A DNA stretch of 64,000 bases. It comes from Laccaria trichodermophora (Eukaryota > Basidiomycota > Agaricomycetes > Agaricales > Hydnangiaceae). Made by a program: the position numbers and the translations under genes. The notes beneath the pieces were generated by a model, which was not told the origin of the DNA, did no database searches, and saw only the letters and a program-made list of their open reading frames with translations. The stretch is taken from positions 3,100,001 through 3,164,000 of the forward strand of contig JACTVC010000001.1 of NCBI GenBank assembly GCA_018417955.1. The letters run 5' to 3'. Shown piece by piece: positions 33,101 to 43,313 of this stretch (position 1 is its first letter; the number at the start of each line of letters is the position of its first letter).

Positions 33101-33943
33101 TACGCCTGGGCGAACAGCAGGATGGGGTGGGGCGACACCAGGGAGGAATGTTACTGCAGGAACAGGAGGTGGTTGGGGAAGTTCAGCCGATAGTTGGGCA
33201 GATTCTTCTGGACCTGCTTGGGTTAGTTTCTTCTTATTCATCACTGATCCTTCAAGTTCTGATTCCGTTTCTTTCTTCAACTATCAGAGCGCTCCGACTC
33301 CTGCAGCAGCTGCTACACCTGGCTTAATTGGTCAAACACCAGCCGGTTATGGTGCCCCCACCCCAGCAAGTCATACCCCTGCTTGGTACGATAGCGGTAC
33401 CAATATGCCCCCCGCAACGCCTGCCGCGGCGCCGTCTTGGCCCTCCGGAAACCAACGACCTTCGGATGACGGTGACTCTTCTTCACCTTTCACGCAAGTT
33501 AATTGACGTACTGACTTCATCTCTTTGTAGGCCCCGGCGCCGATTGGCTCTTCAACCCAGTCGTAGCGAATTTCTTACCCCGAGTCAAGGTGAAAATCGA
33601 GGGAACGAAAATGGAGCATTACCTGAATGGAGATTACGAAAACAAACGCGGGCGGATACCCGCCGTCACCAAGGTCACCTCCGAGTTTGAGCAAACGGTG
33701 CTGGTCTATTTCGATTCCGGGGAATCACGGACCATTCAAGCCCGATACGTGGTACCCCTGCCTCCCACTTACATGGGAGAGGAGGTACTGGTTATTCATG
33801 GTCCACAGAAAGGAACTGCGATGATAGTGCGGGAGCAGCCTGACGATGACACAATTACCGTGTCATCCAAGGCTAACCCGGCTGCGGTCGTGGGTATTCC
33901 GAAAAGTCATGTTTTGGCGTTGTATGAGGATACAGGGCGGTAG
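30131..33943 (+). CDS. SPT5: Transcription elongation factor Spt5
   Basis: A spliced gene of about 1,100-1,150 codons for the large DSIF subunit, which with Spt4 clamps elongating RNA polymerase II. In order it has an acidic N-terminus (long runs of Asp/Glu near 30267-30320 and 30460-30495) and the NGN domain beginning LWQVRV, continuing with PGRERDIIFSLMRKSID and ending near RGIQLVPIEEM. A series of KOW motifs follows (PGSWVRIRRGKYAGDLAQV, PGDHVEVFEGEQAGVHGVV, PGDHVKVMTGQNADETGLV, and TTVMVVKGAHKGYAGTIKD). A C-terminal repeat region has several GRTPNPYA and TPAWNAS repeats, the phosphorylated CTR. A last KOW-like domain contains EEVLVIHGPQKGTAMIV. TAG is at 33941-33943. Its 3' end was copied into the downstream duplication at 35354. 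Confidence 0.94.
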
Positions 33944-35353
33944 ATTTCAGCGTCGGAGAGTTTGGGGTTTTGTTGAGGTGTTAGTTTTTGACGATCAGCT
34001 GTATTTTATTCGAACCATATGTAACCAACATCATCTCTTGATCAACAGAGTCAATTCCGACCATAGTCGCGTTGATTCCTTCTCTCCGTCGACAGCAGAA
34101 TTTCAATTTTATTGGAAAACAAAACCAAACATCAATGGATCTCCTCATTTTTTTTGTTCCCTTGCTCCCATCATCCAGCTCTTTTACGATGCTCGTTACA
34201 CACAGGAAGCTGGCTTCGCAGCTTGGCTTCTAGACTCACGAGTGGAGATATTCATCCCCCAATTGGTCTTTATGAGACCCCAACACAACCTGGCAGCTAT
34301 TCCTCTATCGGCGCAGATGGGGACTTCGGTCCCTGAGTCTTTGGTGCTTAACCTCGGCTGATTCACCATTCACATCCTGGGAGGTACTGACGTCCCAAGA
34401 TGAGTAGTCCTCTTAACCCACGCAATCCTCATGAGATGACGTGGCAGAACTGTTTGGTTACTAGACACGTCTCAGTCTTGGTCATACCAAACGCGATAGA
34501 TGTCCGGCATACGGGAAGAAATACTCTTACCGTCCTCTGCGCCTAGCGGAGCATTCTGTGTTCTTGCTGGGTGCACCTGCCACATTTGTGGTAGTTTTGT
34601 CGAACCCCCCCAAGCAATGTCTGTCGCTCCCAAGATTAAGGGTAGTCATGAATCATGATGGCTAATGGCGACGGATGGCGCTATGATCGTTTCGCTTGGT
34701 TGCCGCAAAGTCATGATCGGGCGGCTGTGGGCTTATCGAGCACACAGCTGATTTTCATTGACGGCAACCTTTAAGGCGCTGATCACCCAGCCACACCTAA
34801 CGTTGGACGGCGAGTACTAGGGACAGCAATGACTGTCATCCGCTAGGCTTCGCACATACGTTAGACTGTTCGGTGTGGTTCAACGGCTCAGGAGACGTCC
34901 CGAGTCGTCCATAGTTTGTCGTCGGCTGATCACTGTCCCTTCGACTGCTATCACGCTGTGCTGCAAATGCATTGGCTTTTTATTATCGACAGAGGGTGAC
35001 CAACAGTGCATATGTGAATGGTGGTTGCGCACGAGGAGACATGATGGCTCATGACAGGTTGTGGTTGGCGTTGATTGTAACCCGCAATTATGATGCGGTG
35101 ACTCTTCGGGGCTTGCTTTGGGTTTTCAGAGTGTTCAGATGACTATGTCGTTCTGCTCCTCTCCAATTTTTTCCACTTCGCTCATTCGCTGAGCTGCTCG
35201 CTGCGTTCGGTAGTCTTAGGTTACAGTGAGTCCGAAGTCCCTCGATGTTCCCGAAAGTAACCTCATGTCCGTTCATACGGTCATGTATTAACACGATCAA
35301 GCAGACTTTGGTTTTATAAGCTTGTCATGTCCAACTCGACCAGTTTCGTCACG

Positions 35354-35430
35354 CGTCGTCCAAGGCTAAACCGGCTGCGATTGTGGGTATGCCGAGAAGT
35401 CATGTTTTGGCGTTGGGCGGTAGATTTTAA
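35354..35430 (+). pseudogene. Spt5 C-terminal fragment at the start of copy B
   Basis: This stretch aligns with 33862-33950. It retains SSKAKPAAIVG and RSHVLAL but has lost the codons for YEDT before the stop. There is no upstream exon, so it is not translatable as Spt5. Confidence 0.8.
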
Positions 35431-35568
35431 AGTCGGAGAGTTTGGGTTTTTTTGAGAGGGTTGGTCCTTGACGATAAGCTGTATTTTATTTTCCAGTACC
35501 ATATGTGATTGACATCATTTCTTCACTTGAATCCACCACACTGAGTCAACACCGAACATGGCCAACTC

Positions 35569-36049
35569 GTCGACTTGAGGACATCTCTGAATTCGAAAGT
35601 GCGGCGATCATTGTGCGGCAGATCTGTGCGGCGATCCAGGTCACGTGTTGGCTGGCCAAACAATACAGACGCGTCAACACAAGTCCAAGATACCAGCGCG
35701 ACGCGTTTACCTTGCTCGCTCAGCCGGAAACCACCAAACGGCGGGTCCGGGACTCTAGGACTGATGCTGACTGATGATAACGACGACATGTGAGTTGCAC
35801 ACAATCGTTAGGGAAGGTGAAATTGATCGTCACCACTCATGAACACTTCAATCTGCGACAATTTTGCGAGGGTGTTGTTAAGCGTGCGCGTGAGGCTTCG
35901 TGAAGAGGTAGTATGGCGAGGACGATATGTTGTGGTGGGAAGCACAAGTCCCGTGACATGCTCGGCGGAAGTTCCCGCCGCACAGTGCGGCGGTTTTTTC
36001 GCCGCACTTTCGAATTCAGAGATTTTCTGGAGATTTTCTGGTCGACTTG
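35569..36049. mobile_element. hAT-like MITE (465 bp) with 8-bp target duplication
   Basis: GTCGACTT at 35569-35576 and 36042-36049 flanks a segment whose ends are inverted: CTGAATTCGAAAGTGCGG near the left end, and its reverse complement near 36000-36020. Copy A of the surrounding duplication has only one GTCGAC site (34088) and no insert, so it is an empty site. The right terminal repeat carries an extra 11-bp GATTTTCTGGA duplication. No transposase is encoded. The 8-bp duplication is the hallmark of hAT elements; the superfamily is inferred from that alone. Confidence 0.75.
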
Positions 36050-37101
36050 GCATTGGCTTTGTCGTTTTGGAATTTGCAATTTGTTGGCAAACAAAACCAA
36101 ACATCAGTGGATCTCCTGAATTTCTTTTCGTTCCTTGCTCCCATCAAGCTCTTTTACGACGCTCGTTACACACAGGAAGCTGGCTTTGCAGCTTGACTTC
36201 TAGACTTACGAGTGGAGATATTCATCTCCCAGTTGGTCTTTACGAGACCCCAACACAACCAGGCAGCTATTCCTCTATCGGCGCAGATGGGGACTTAGGT
36301 CCCTGGGCCGTTGGTCATCACCTAGGCTGATGCACCATTCACTGTCCCATGGGTTGTCCTCTTAACCCACGCAATCCTCACGAGATGATGTGGGGAGGTT
36401 AAACCAAACGTTGGATGTCTGGCATACGGGAAGAAATAACTACTCTTACCGTCCTCCGTGCCTAGCGGAACATTCTGTGTTCTTGCTGGGTGCACCTGCC
36501 ACATTTGTGGTAGTTTTGTCTAGCCCCTAAGGGCTTCTATCGCGCTGTGCTGCTTGTCCCAAGGAACGTGGACCATGCGACTTGCAAATGCATTGGCTTG
36601 ACAGAGGGTGGCCAACAGTGCACATGTGGATGATGGTTGCGCACGAGGAGACATTATGGCTCGAGGTTGCGGCTGGCTTTGATTGTAACCCGCAATTATG
36701 ATGCGGTAACCCTTCGGGTTGGGCTTGTTTTCAGAGTGTTCAGACGATTACGTTGTTCTGCTCCTCTGCAATTTTTTCCACTTCGCTCATTCGTTGAGCT
36801 GCTCGCTGCGATTCCGTAGTTCTAGGTTACAGTGAGTCCAAAGTCCCTCGATGTTCCCGAAAGTAACCTCATGTCCGTTCTACAGTCTACTCTATGTATA
36901 AACACAATCAATCAGACTTTTTCGTTTTATATGTCATGTCTTACTCGACCAGTTTCGTCATGTAAATGTTTCGCATCTCTCCTTGCATATTCAGACCCTC
37001 GGGCTCTCCTGCACGCTGTTTAATCAACGTCACCGCCGCTCGACGTACCCCTCACTGCATCGAGTGTTTCTCCGTTGGAAATCGGCCCTCATCCACACAC
37101 A

Positions 37102-38326
37102 ATGGACCCCATTGCCGTCTTAGGTAGAGACTCCCAGAACTTCAAGACCATCAAGGTTGACGCCTTCGGCACGGAACTCTCGTACCTCGATTCCGGTGCC
37201 CCTGTTGGGACAGGACCCTATGAAACGATCTTCATTGTCCATGGAATCATCTTCACGAACGGCAAGCAGAGTTCGTTTGCTCTCTTATACATACATACTG
37301 ACATCTGGTGCAGCTAGCTTTCAGAAGGTCTTGAAGTTGGCATCCACCTCTGGATTGCGTATTGTCGCAATTAATCGTCGAGATTACCCTCACTCGTCTC
37401 CGTTCTCTTTCGCTGAGCTAGGAACTATGGCTACAGGATCCGACACAGACAAAGCTGTATTTTTGTCAAGCCGGGGGCTTGAAATCATGACCTTTATCGA
37501 TGAGTTCATTCAGCAATATGACCTTCCTCCAATCTCAGACGATGGTAAAACTGGAGGTGTTGCTCTAGCGGGATGGTCCTTGGGAAACATCGTGACCTGT
37601 GCCGCCATTTCCTCTGCTGAACGGTTGTCTCCGGGTGTCAAGTTTCGCCTTGCGAAATATATAAGGGCGCTCGTTTTGCAGGGTACGTGGTGGTGCAAAG
37701 AAGGGTGCTCATCCTCATCGATTCTCTTGTCAGATCCCCCAACTGTTGCACTCGGCCTACATACGCGACCAACTTGGTTTCCCCTGTATGACCCCCAAAT
37801 CCCCGCCAGGGAACGGCTTGGCTGCACATGCCAATGGCTTACTTCCTACTTCGACCATGGCGCCCTAGAAACACGCAGCCCCGACGCTCTTTCGGCCTAC
37901 ATAGTATCAACACACCGGGCACCAAGTATCTTCAACATGCACAACAATCTATCAGAGATACTGTACCCCCCTCCTGTGACAGACGGGTCGGACAGTTATC
38001 TCATGGGTAATTTCGAATCACTGCTTCTCGCAAACTATCGCAAGGCATGCTTCGACCCCGCAATCAGGGTCTTACTTCCCAAGATGAAGATTTGGGAGCT
38101 CTGCTTCGACGCCAGTGCCCCTAATTGTATTTTTGCCCTGTGGGATATTCAAGATGATAACACGGCGCATGGCGGAGATCTCGTCAACTTCGAGGTAGTC
38201 CACGGAGCGAACCATTTTGTGAGCATCTTCCTTCTTTTTTTTCGACGTCGCTAACCCCGCGCTCAATAGTTGCATTGGGACGACCCCTCTAAAATGATCG
38301 AGGTTTACAAAAAGCTGGTCGCTTGA
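37102..38326 (+). CDS. Alpha/beta-hydrolase, array copy 1
   Basis: A spliced gene of about 350 codons. ATG 37102 gives MDPIAVLG, then VDAFGTELSYLDSGAPVG and the strand-turn IFIVHGIIFTN that precedes the oxyanion hole. The nucleophile elbow is GWSLGN (Ser nucleophile). The C-terminal catalytic His is in VVHGANHF, and an acidic residue is available in AHGGDLVNF. The final exon LHWDDPSKMIEVYKKLVA ends at TGA 38324-38326. The first intron is read with a GC donor (G|GCAAGC), where copy 2 has GT. Substrate unknown; this looks like a serine hydrolase with no signal peptide, so probably intracellular. Copies 2 and 3 follow on the same strand. Confidence 0.85.
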
Positions 38327-39215
38327 ATACATAATAGGGCCTTTGAGGTGAAGCTATCCTGAAGTTAATTCGTGAGTGTGTACTGGAACCTATGATAGGA
38401 CATCTGCATTGATACTTCAAAGGAGGACGCCAACACTGCAGACCGCAATCACACATCACAGTTTAAGTTCTCCCGGATGCCCAACTTTACACAACGCGTA
38501 CTCACCAAGCCTTGTCTCCCCTGGGCCTCCCTATGCTCTTCTTCAGCATCGTGTAGGGGATCTTATAGCCACTCAAGAATAATTGTCAATGTACGAAGTC
38601 GGCCTGCGAGGAGCGAACCGCTTGCGTTGCACTTGCGGTTCAAATATTCTATTCCTTTGTCACCAAAAGCATCCATCGTGATATGTAGATGGCCGCGATC
38701 GGCGGATCTTGCACCTCTTGGATTTCCCTGGACTGATCCACGGTACTCCAAATCAATGCCAAATTCCAATCGATTAGAATCTGACGGAGGTCGACGGTTA
38801 GGTGCTCGTAGGTCGCCGGTCACCATAGACGTCAGCCTCGAATAAAGATTCTAAGAGTTCTATCGTGATCACGTTAACGGAGTCGGCGCCTGAGGCCTGA
38901 AGCTTGAAGCTTGAAGTCCAAAGGCGGTTCAAAGGCTTCCTTGAGCAGGAATGTAGCCTTGTATAATATATTGCAATTGGTTCTTTAGCATCTTCTCTTT
39001 CACACAAAAATCGCGGTGTCCCTGGACTCAGCGCTCACTTGTAACACCACGGATTTTTCCGACAGTCGGCCCATTACTCATGATGCATGAGCGCTGAGCG
39101 CTGAGAAATCATATCACGCAACGTTGTAACTATCCACAATCTATCCATCTATCTAACTGGCTAGTGTTTATTTAAATGCTGGAAATCGGCCCCCAAGGTT
39201 CCTCAGCCACACACA
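38327..39215. other. Intergenic spacer between hydrolase copies
   Basis: No gene supported. It holds a dispersed-repeat fragment (38800-38945, minus) also found at 24825 and 25950. The motif GAAGCTTGAAGCTTGAAGT (around 38899) recurs in other spacers, and TGAGCGCTGAGCGCTGAG lies near 39087. Confidence 0.5.
38800..38945 (-). repeat. Dispersed repeat fragment
   Basis: Reverse complement matches the repeat at 25950-26075 and, at its outer end, 24825-24850. Same conserved peptide LFEADVYGDRR on the minus strand. Confidence 0.6.
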
Positions 39216-40438
39216 ATGGACCCCCGAGACCTCGCAACGACCCAGAACCTCAACACTATCGACGTTGACGCCTTTGGCACAAAACTCTCGTACCTCGATT
39301 CCGGTGCCCCTGTTGGAACAGCACCCTATGAAACGATCTTCATTGTTCATGGAATCATCTTCACGAATGGTATGCAGCGTTCGTTTGCTCTGTTAGACAT
39401 ATATACTGATATCTACTGCAGTTAGCTTTCAGAAGGTCTTGAAGTTGGCATCCACCTCTGGATTGCGTATTGTCGCAATTAATCGTCGAGACTACCCTCA
39501 CTCGTCTCCGTTCTCCCCCGCTGAACTGGAGACGATGGCTAAAGGATCTGACGCAGACAAAGCTACATTTCTGTCAAGTGGGGGACTTGAAATCATGACC
39601 TTCATCGACGCGTTCATTCAGCGATACGACCTTCCTCCAATCTCAGATGATGGTAAAACTGGAGGTGTTGCTCTGGCGGGATGGTCCTTGGGAAACATCG
39701 TGAACTGTGCCGCCATTTCCTCTGCTGAGCGGTTGTCTCCGGATGTTAAGTCCCGCCTTGCGAAGTATTTAAAGGCGCTCATTTTGCAGGGTACGTGGTA
39801 CAAAGATGTGTGTTCATCCTCACCGATCCTCTTGTCAGATCCCCCAACTGTTGCACTCGGCCTACACACGCCACCAACTTTGTTCCCTTCGGTTGACCCC
39901 AACTTCTCCGCCAGTGAACGGGTCGACTTCACATGCCAATGGCTTACTTCCTACTTCAAACATGGCGCCCTAGAGACACGCAGCCCCGACGCTCTTTCGG
40001 TTTTAGCCGACCCGGGATCAACAGACCGGGCGCCAACGATCCTCGACGCGCACAACAATCTATCAGAGATACTGTACCCACCTCCTGTGACCAACGGGTC
40101 GGACAGTTATCTTATGAGTAGTTTCGAATCTCAGCTTCTCGCAAACTATCGCAAGGCATGCTTCGACCCCGAAATCAGGACCTTACTTCCCAAAATGAAG
40201 ATTTGGGAGCTCGCCTTCGACGCGAGTATCACTACTTGTGTTTTCGCCCTCTGGTGTATCCAAGATGATAACACGGCACATGGTGGAGATCTCGTCAACT
40301 TCGAGGTAGTCCATGGAGCGAACCATTTTGTGAACATCTTTCTCCCTTTTTTTTCGACGTCGCTAACGCCGCGCTCAATAGTTGCATTGGGATGATCCCT
40401 CTAAAATGATCGAGGTTTACAAGAAGCTGGTCGCTTAA
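39216..40438 (+). CDS. Alpha/beta-hydrolase, array copy 2
   Basis: Close paralogue of the gene at 37102. ATG 39216 gives MDPRDLATTQNLNTIDVDAF, then LSYLDSGAPVG, IFIVHGIIFTN, the nucleophile elbow GWSLGN and catalytic His in VVHGANHF. The first intron has a standard GTATGC donor. The last exon starts after TCAATAG and ends EVYKKLVA at TAA 40436-40438. The frame is intact in all four exons. Compared with copy 1 there are scattered substitutions, concentrated in the region after TVALGLH (TPPTLFPSVDPNF against TRPTWFPLYDPQI). This may reflect relaxed or changed substrate binding; that is inference. Confidence 0.86.
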
Positions 40439-40883
40439 ATACATAACAGGGCTGTTGGGGTGAAGCTGTTCTGAATCTAGTTTGTGAGAAAGTCCTTCAT
40501 ATAAACAATGATACTAGTGGGACACCTGCAGTGACATCTATGTATTGAACTGTGAACGCTCGCGTTTTGTAATGGAATCATTGCAGTTCAACCTATTTTT
40601 CTCCTTGATAAGGTTGAGGAGAACGTTGCAGACTGCAATCAGTTCAAGTTCTCTAGAGCATTTTGATGCTGGGCGAGACGAACCATCGAAGCTTGAAGCT
40701 TGTAGGCTTGTAGCAACCTTGAACCCGTGTTGGCTTGTCGATATGTACCTCACCTGACCTGCTCTGATAGACGCCCAGATTCACGTATTTAACCCACGAT
40801 GCCATACTACACCCTATCATCGAGCTTTGTTCTTCCAACTCCTGCTGGATATTTGTTGTGGAGTCAGCACAACTACCCCCAAG
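40439..40883. promoter_or_regulatory. Spacer and promoter region of BTB gene copy 1
   Basis: No gene. The last 150 bases (from GTACCTCACCTGAC near 40745) are repeated before BTB copy 2 (about 43176-43313), including CACGTATTTAAC, which may be a TATA substitute. Confidence 0.5.
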
Positions 40884-41771
40884 ATGTCATCTTCACCATC
40901 CGCAAAGACGAACAAACCTGTAACCTCCAAGGTCGATCAAGAAGAATTGGAAGAACAGCCTCAGATATCGCGTCACAACGAATACTATATGGATGATGAG
41001 CTTAGCGTGTTCCTAGTGCGTATCGATGACATGACCATCCGGCCACTTACGTCCTTTAACCCTTTCCGCAATTCAGGTTGAAAACAGCCTTTTCAGGGTC
41101 CACCGCTACTACTTGGCTCGAGAGTCTGAGGTTTTCAAGACCATGTTCGCCTGTCCGAGTCCGGACGAAGGGAGAGAGGGCGTGGATGACGCCAGACCCA
41201 TTCACTTGCCTGGGGTTTCTCGCCGAGAGTTTGAGACGCTGCTTGATTATTTTTATAAAGGGTTAGTCTCTTGAGTGTGTCCTTCAAGGCATTCCCCTTG
41301 AGCAGAATTACGATCAGACCTGAAAGCACTCGAAAGAAGCTAGAACCACCTGCGAATCCGCCAGCGAATAGCCCAGTCGCCAGCTCAGAAGCCCCACAGG
41401 GAACCGCCTACGATTTCAAACGTCTGTTACTGTTGCTGAAAATCGCGACTTTTTACGACATGCTTCGCGTCAGGCAATACGCCATCGACACCATACAGTC
41501 AAATTTTACGCTGGCAATGTTTGACAAACTCCATCTTGCCAACACCTATGATGTTCCACAGTGGGCTGAATCCGCGTACCACGCAATTTGTTCTCGGCCC
41601 ACGTCGTTGACTCTTGAAGAGGCGAGGAGAGTTGGGATAGAAACAACTGTGCTGGTGGCGGAAGCGAGAGAGCGCTTGCTCAAAATCCGTTTTCGTACTA
41701 TTCAGGACGTCGCGGCCACGGTAAGAGACGTATTTTTCCCGGTCGTTGGAGAGCAGGCGCCGGGGGAGTAA
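40884..41771 (+). CDS. BTB/POZ domain protein, array copy 1
   Basis: A spliced gene of about 250 codons. ATG 40884 gives a polar N-terminus, then HNEYYMDDELSVFLVENSLF and RVHRYYLARESEVFKTMFAC, a standard BTB fold start (the FRVHRYYLARESEVF helix-strand), and LPGVSRREFETLLDYFYKG. After an intron a Pro-rich insert is followed by KRLLLLLKIATFYDMLRVRQ, the helical end of the BTB core. Introns begin at GTGCGT and GTTAGT. TAA is at 41769-41771. Such proteins are abundant in Agaricomycetes and may serve as Cul3 adaptors or oligomerisation modules. The specific role is unknown. Confidence 0.84.
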
Positions 41772-42297
41772 ATTGTTACTCTGTAATATTCTTCTTCCGA
41801 CGAACCCTTTCTGTCATCTCAGGAATCGGGCTTCAGGGCGTAGCGGTCAAGGTAAGGGAAGTGTTCTTCCCGACCGGTCGTCGTCCAAGAGGTGCACAAC
41901 GCATGTGCACAGTAGCTAGTCGTAAATCATTGTTACACGCTCACGATTGAATGAAATTACCATCGTTCTCCACCAACCCATCACCGTCCAAAAAGTTCTG
42001 GCTCCGAATAAACAACGCGGCCACCTCATCCTCCACGCGGACCACGCCCCCAATCAGCACCTTCTCTCACTTTTCCATGCCACCCAAAACCCGGCTCATT
42101 TTCATCATGTTAATGAGGCTTTCGCATGTCTCTCCTCTCGTATTCAACAAGCCCATACTTCCCTAACATACGCTCAAAGTTTGGGCTCTTCTGTACGCTG
42201 TTTCATCTTGAAGATTCAACGCCACCGCCGCTCGACTGTATTCCAGTGTTTCTTTTCCAGAAACGAGTCGGCCCCCAAAGTTCCTCATTGACACACA
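41772..42297. other. Spacer holding a copied lipase 3' end and a hydrolase promoter copy
   Basis: The sequence corresponds to the region after BTB copy 2, including the 3' end of the minus-strand lipase gene, and then changes to the 5' flank of a hydrolase copy (matches 36960-37101, for example CACCGCCGCTCGAC). Confidence 0.65.
41947..42090 (-). pseudogene. Fragment of the 3' end of the lipase-like gene
   Basis: On the minus strand it matches 44394-44580, the last codons of the gene at 44400-46250 (shared CTCCACCAACCCATCA and GCGGCCACCTCATCCTCCAC on plus). Only the tail is present and it carries indels. It shows that the array unit originally included the start of the neighbouring gene's 3' end. 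Confidence 0.75.
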
Positions 42298-42720
42298 ATG
42301 GACCCCCTTGCCCTCTCTGGTGAAGACCTCGCTACGACCCAGAAGTTCAAGACTATCAAGGTTGACGCCTTTGGCACGAAACTCTAGTATCTCGATTTCG
42401 GTGCCCCTGTTGCCAAGAACAGCACCCTATGAAACGATCTTCACGAATGGCATGCAGAGAGTTCGTTTGCTCTGGCCGGATGGTCCTTAGGAAACATCGT
42501 GACCTACGTCGCCATTTCCTCTGCTGAGTTGTCTCCGAATGTCAAGTTTCGCCTTGTTGAATATTCAAGGGCGCTGGTTTTGCAGGGTACGTGATACAAA
42601 GATGGCTGTTCGTCCTCATCGATTCTCTTGTTAGATCCCCCAACTGTTGCACTCGGCCTACAGGTTACATACGCGACCAACTTGGTTTCCCTCGTATGAA
42701 CCAAATCACACCTCACAGTT
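42298..42720 (+). pseudogene. Alpha/beta-hydrolase, array copy 3, dead
   Basis: The start MDPLALSGEDLATTQKFKTI is preserved. The codon for Ser in LSYLD is TAG (nonsense), and there are small indels near GAPVA. About 280 bp between the first intron and the nucleophile elbow are missing: TTCGTTTGCTCT is joined directly to GGCCGGATGGTCC. The reading then follows GWSLGN with more indels and stops matching after CTTGGTTTCCC. No functional protein is possible. Confidence 0.9.
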
Positions 42721-43313
42721 GTTCTTCCTCAGACTTGGTAGTTCCACCGCCATGACCCTGCAAGTTCCTCCTTGCAAAGTCCAACTCAAGACAAGTCAAA
42801 ACACAAGTGGGCCCCACTGCGCACGAAAAGGATGATCAAATAGGCATGTTTTTGATATATTCTTGATGCATACTTGTTGTCGCGACTCGACTCTGTCTCG
42901 CTGCGGGGTGAAAGGCGTGTCCATCGCCACTTCCTAGTCGCGAGGCCGATGTCCTCCATACCACGGTGTAAGCCATAACCCTCGTCTCCAGCACGTTGAG
43001 CGGGTGCTGATAATTGCCAAGCTATTTCTCTACCCGTCGCTATTAGGACAATCCGAAGAGTTCCTTGGTCTTGTAAGGTTCGCTCCAGTCTTGCTCGTTC
43101 ATGAGGTCAAGAAGCTTACGATGTTCATTGCTAGAGAATTTTGATTGTGGGCGAGGCGAACCATATGTGCCTCACCTGACGTGCCTCTGATAGACGCCCA
43201 TATTCACGTATTTAACAGGCTACCACGATGCCATGCCACACCCTATCCTCGAGTTTTATTCTTTCAACTCCTGCTGGTTATTTGTTGTAGAGTCAGCACA
43301 ACAACAACTCAAG
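42721..43313. other. Spacer between dead hydrolase and BTB copy 2
   Basis: No gene seen. The last 140 bases repeat the promoter-proximal region of BTB copy 1. Confidence 0.5.

Larger units (their letters stand above)
33862..36961. repeat. Tandem segmental duplication starting inside the Spt5 3' end
   Basis: Copy A (about 33862-35353) and copy B (about 35354-36961) are direct neighbours. Copy B starts with a remnant of the last Spt5 codons (SSKAKPAAIVGMPRSHVLAL) and a stop. Further matches are CTCTTTTACGA(T/C)GCTCGTTA at 34169 and 36150, and AGTCCCTCGATGTTCCCGAA at 35234 and 36840. Both end near TCGACCAGTTTCGTCA. The difference in length is mostly one 465-bp insertion in copy B. No gene is seen in either copy. 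Confidence 0.82.
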
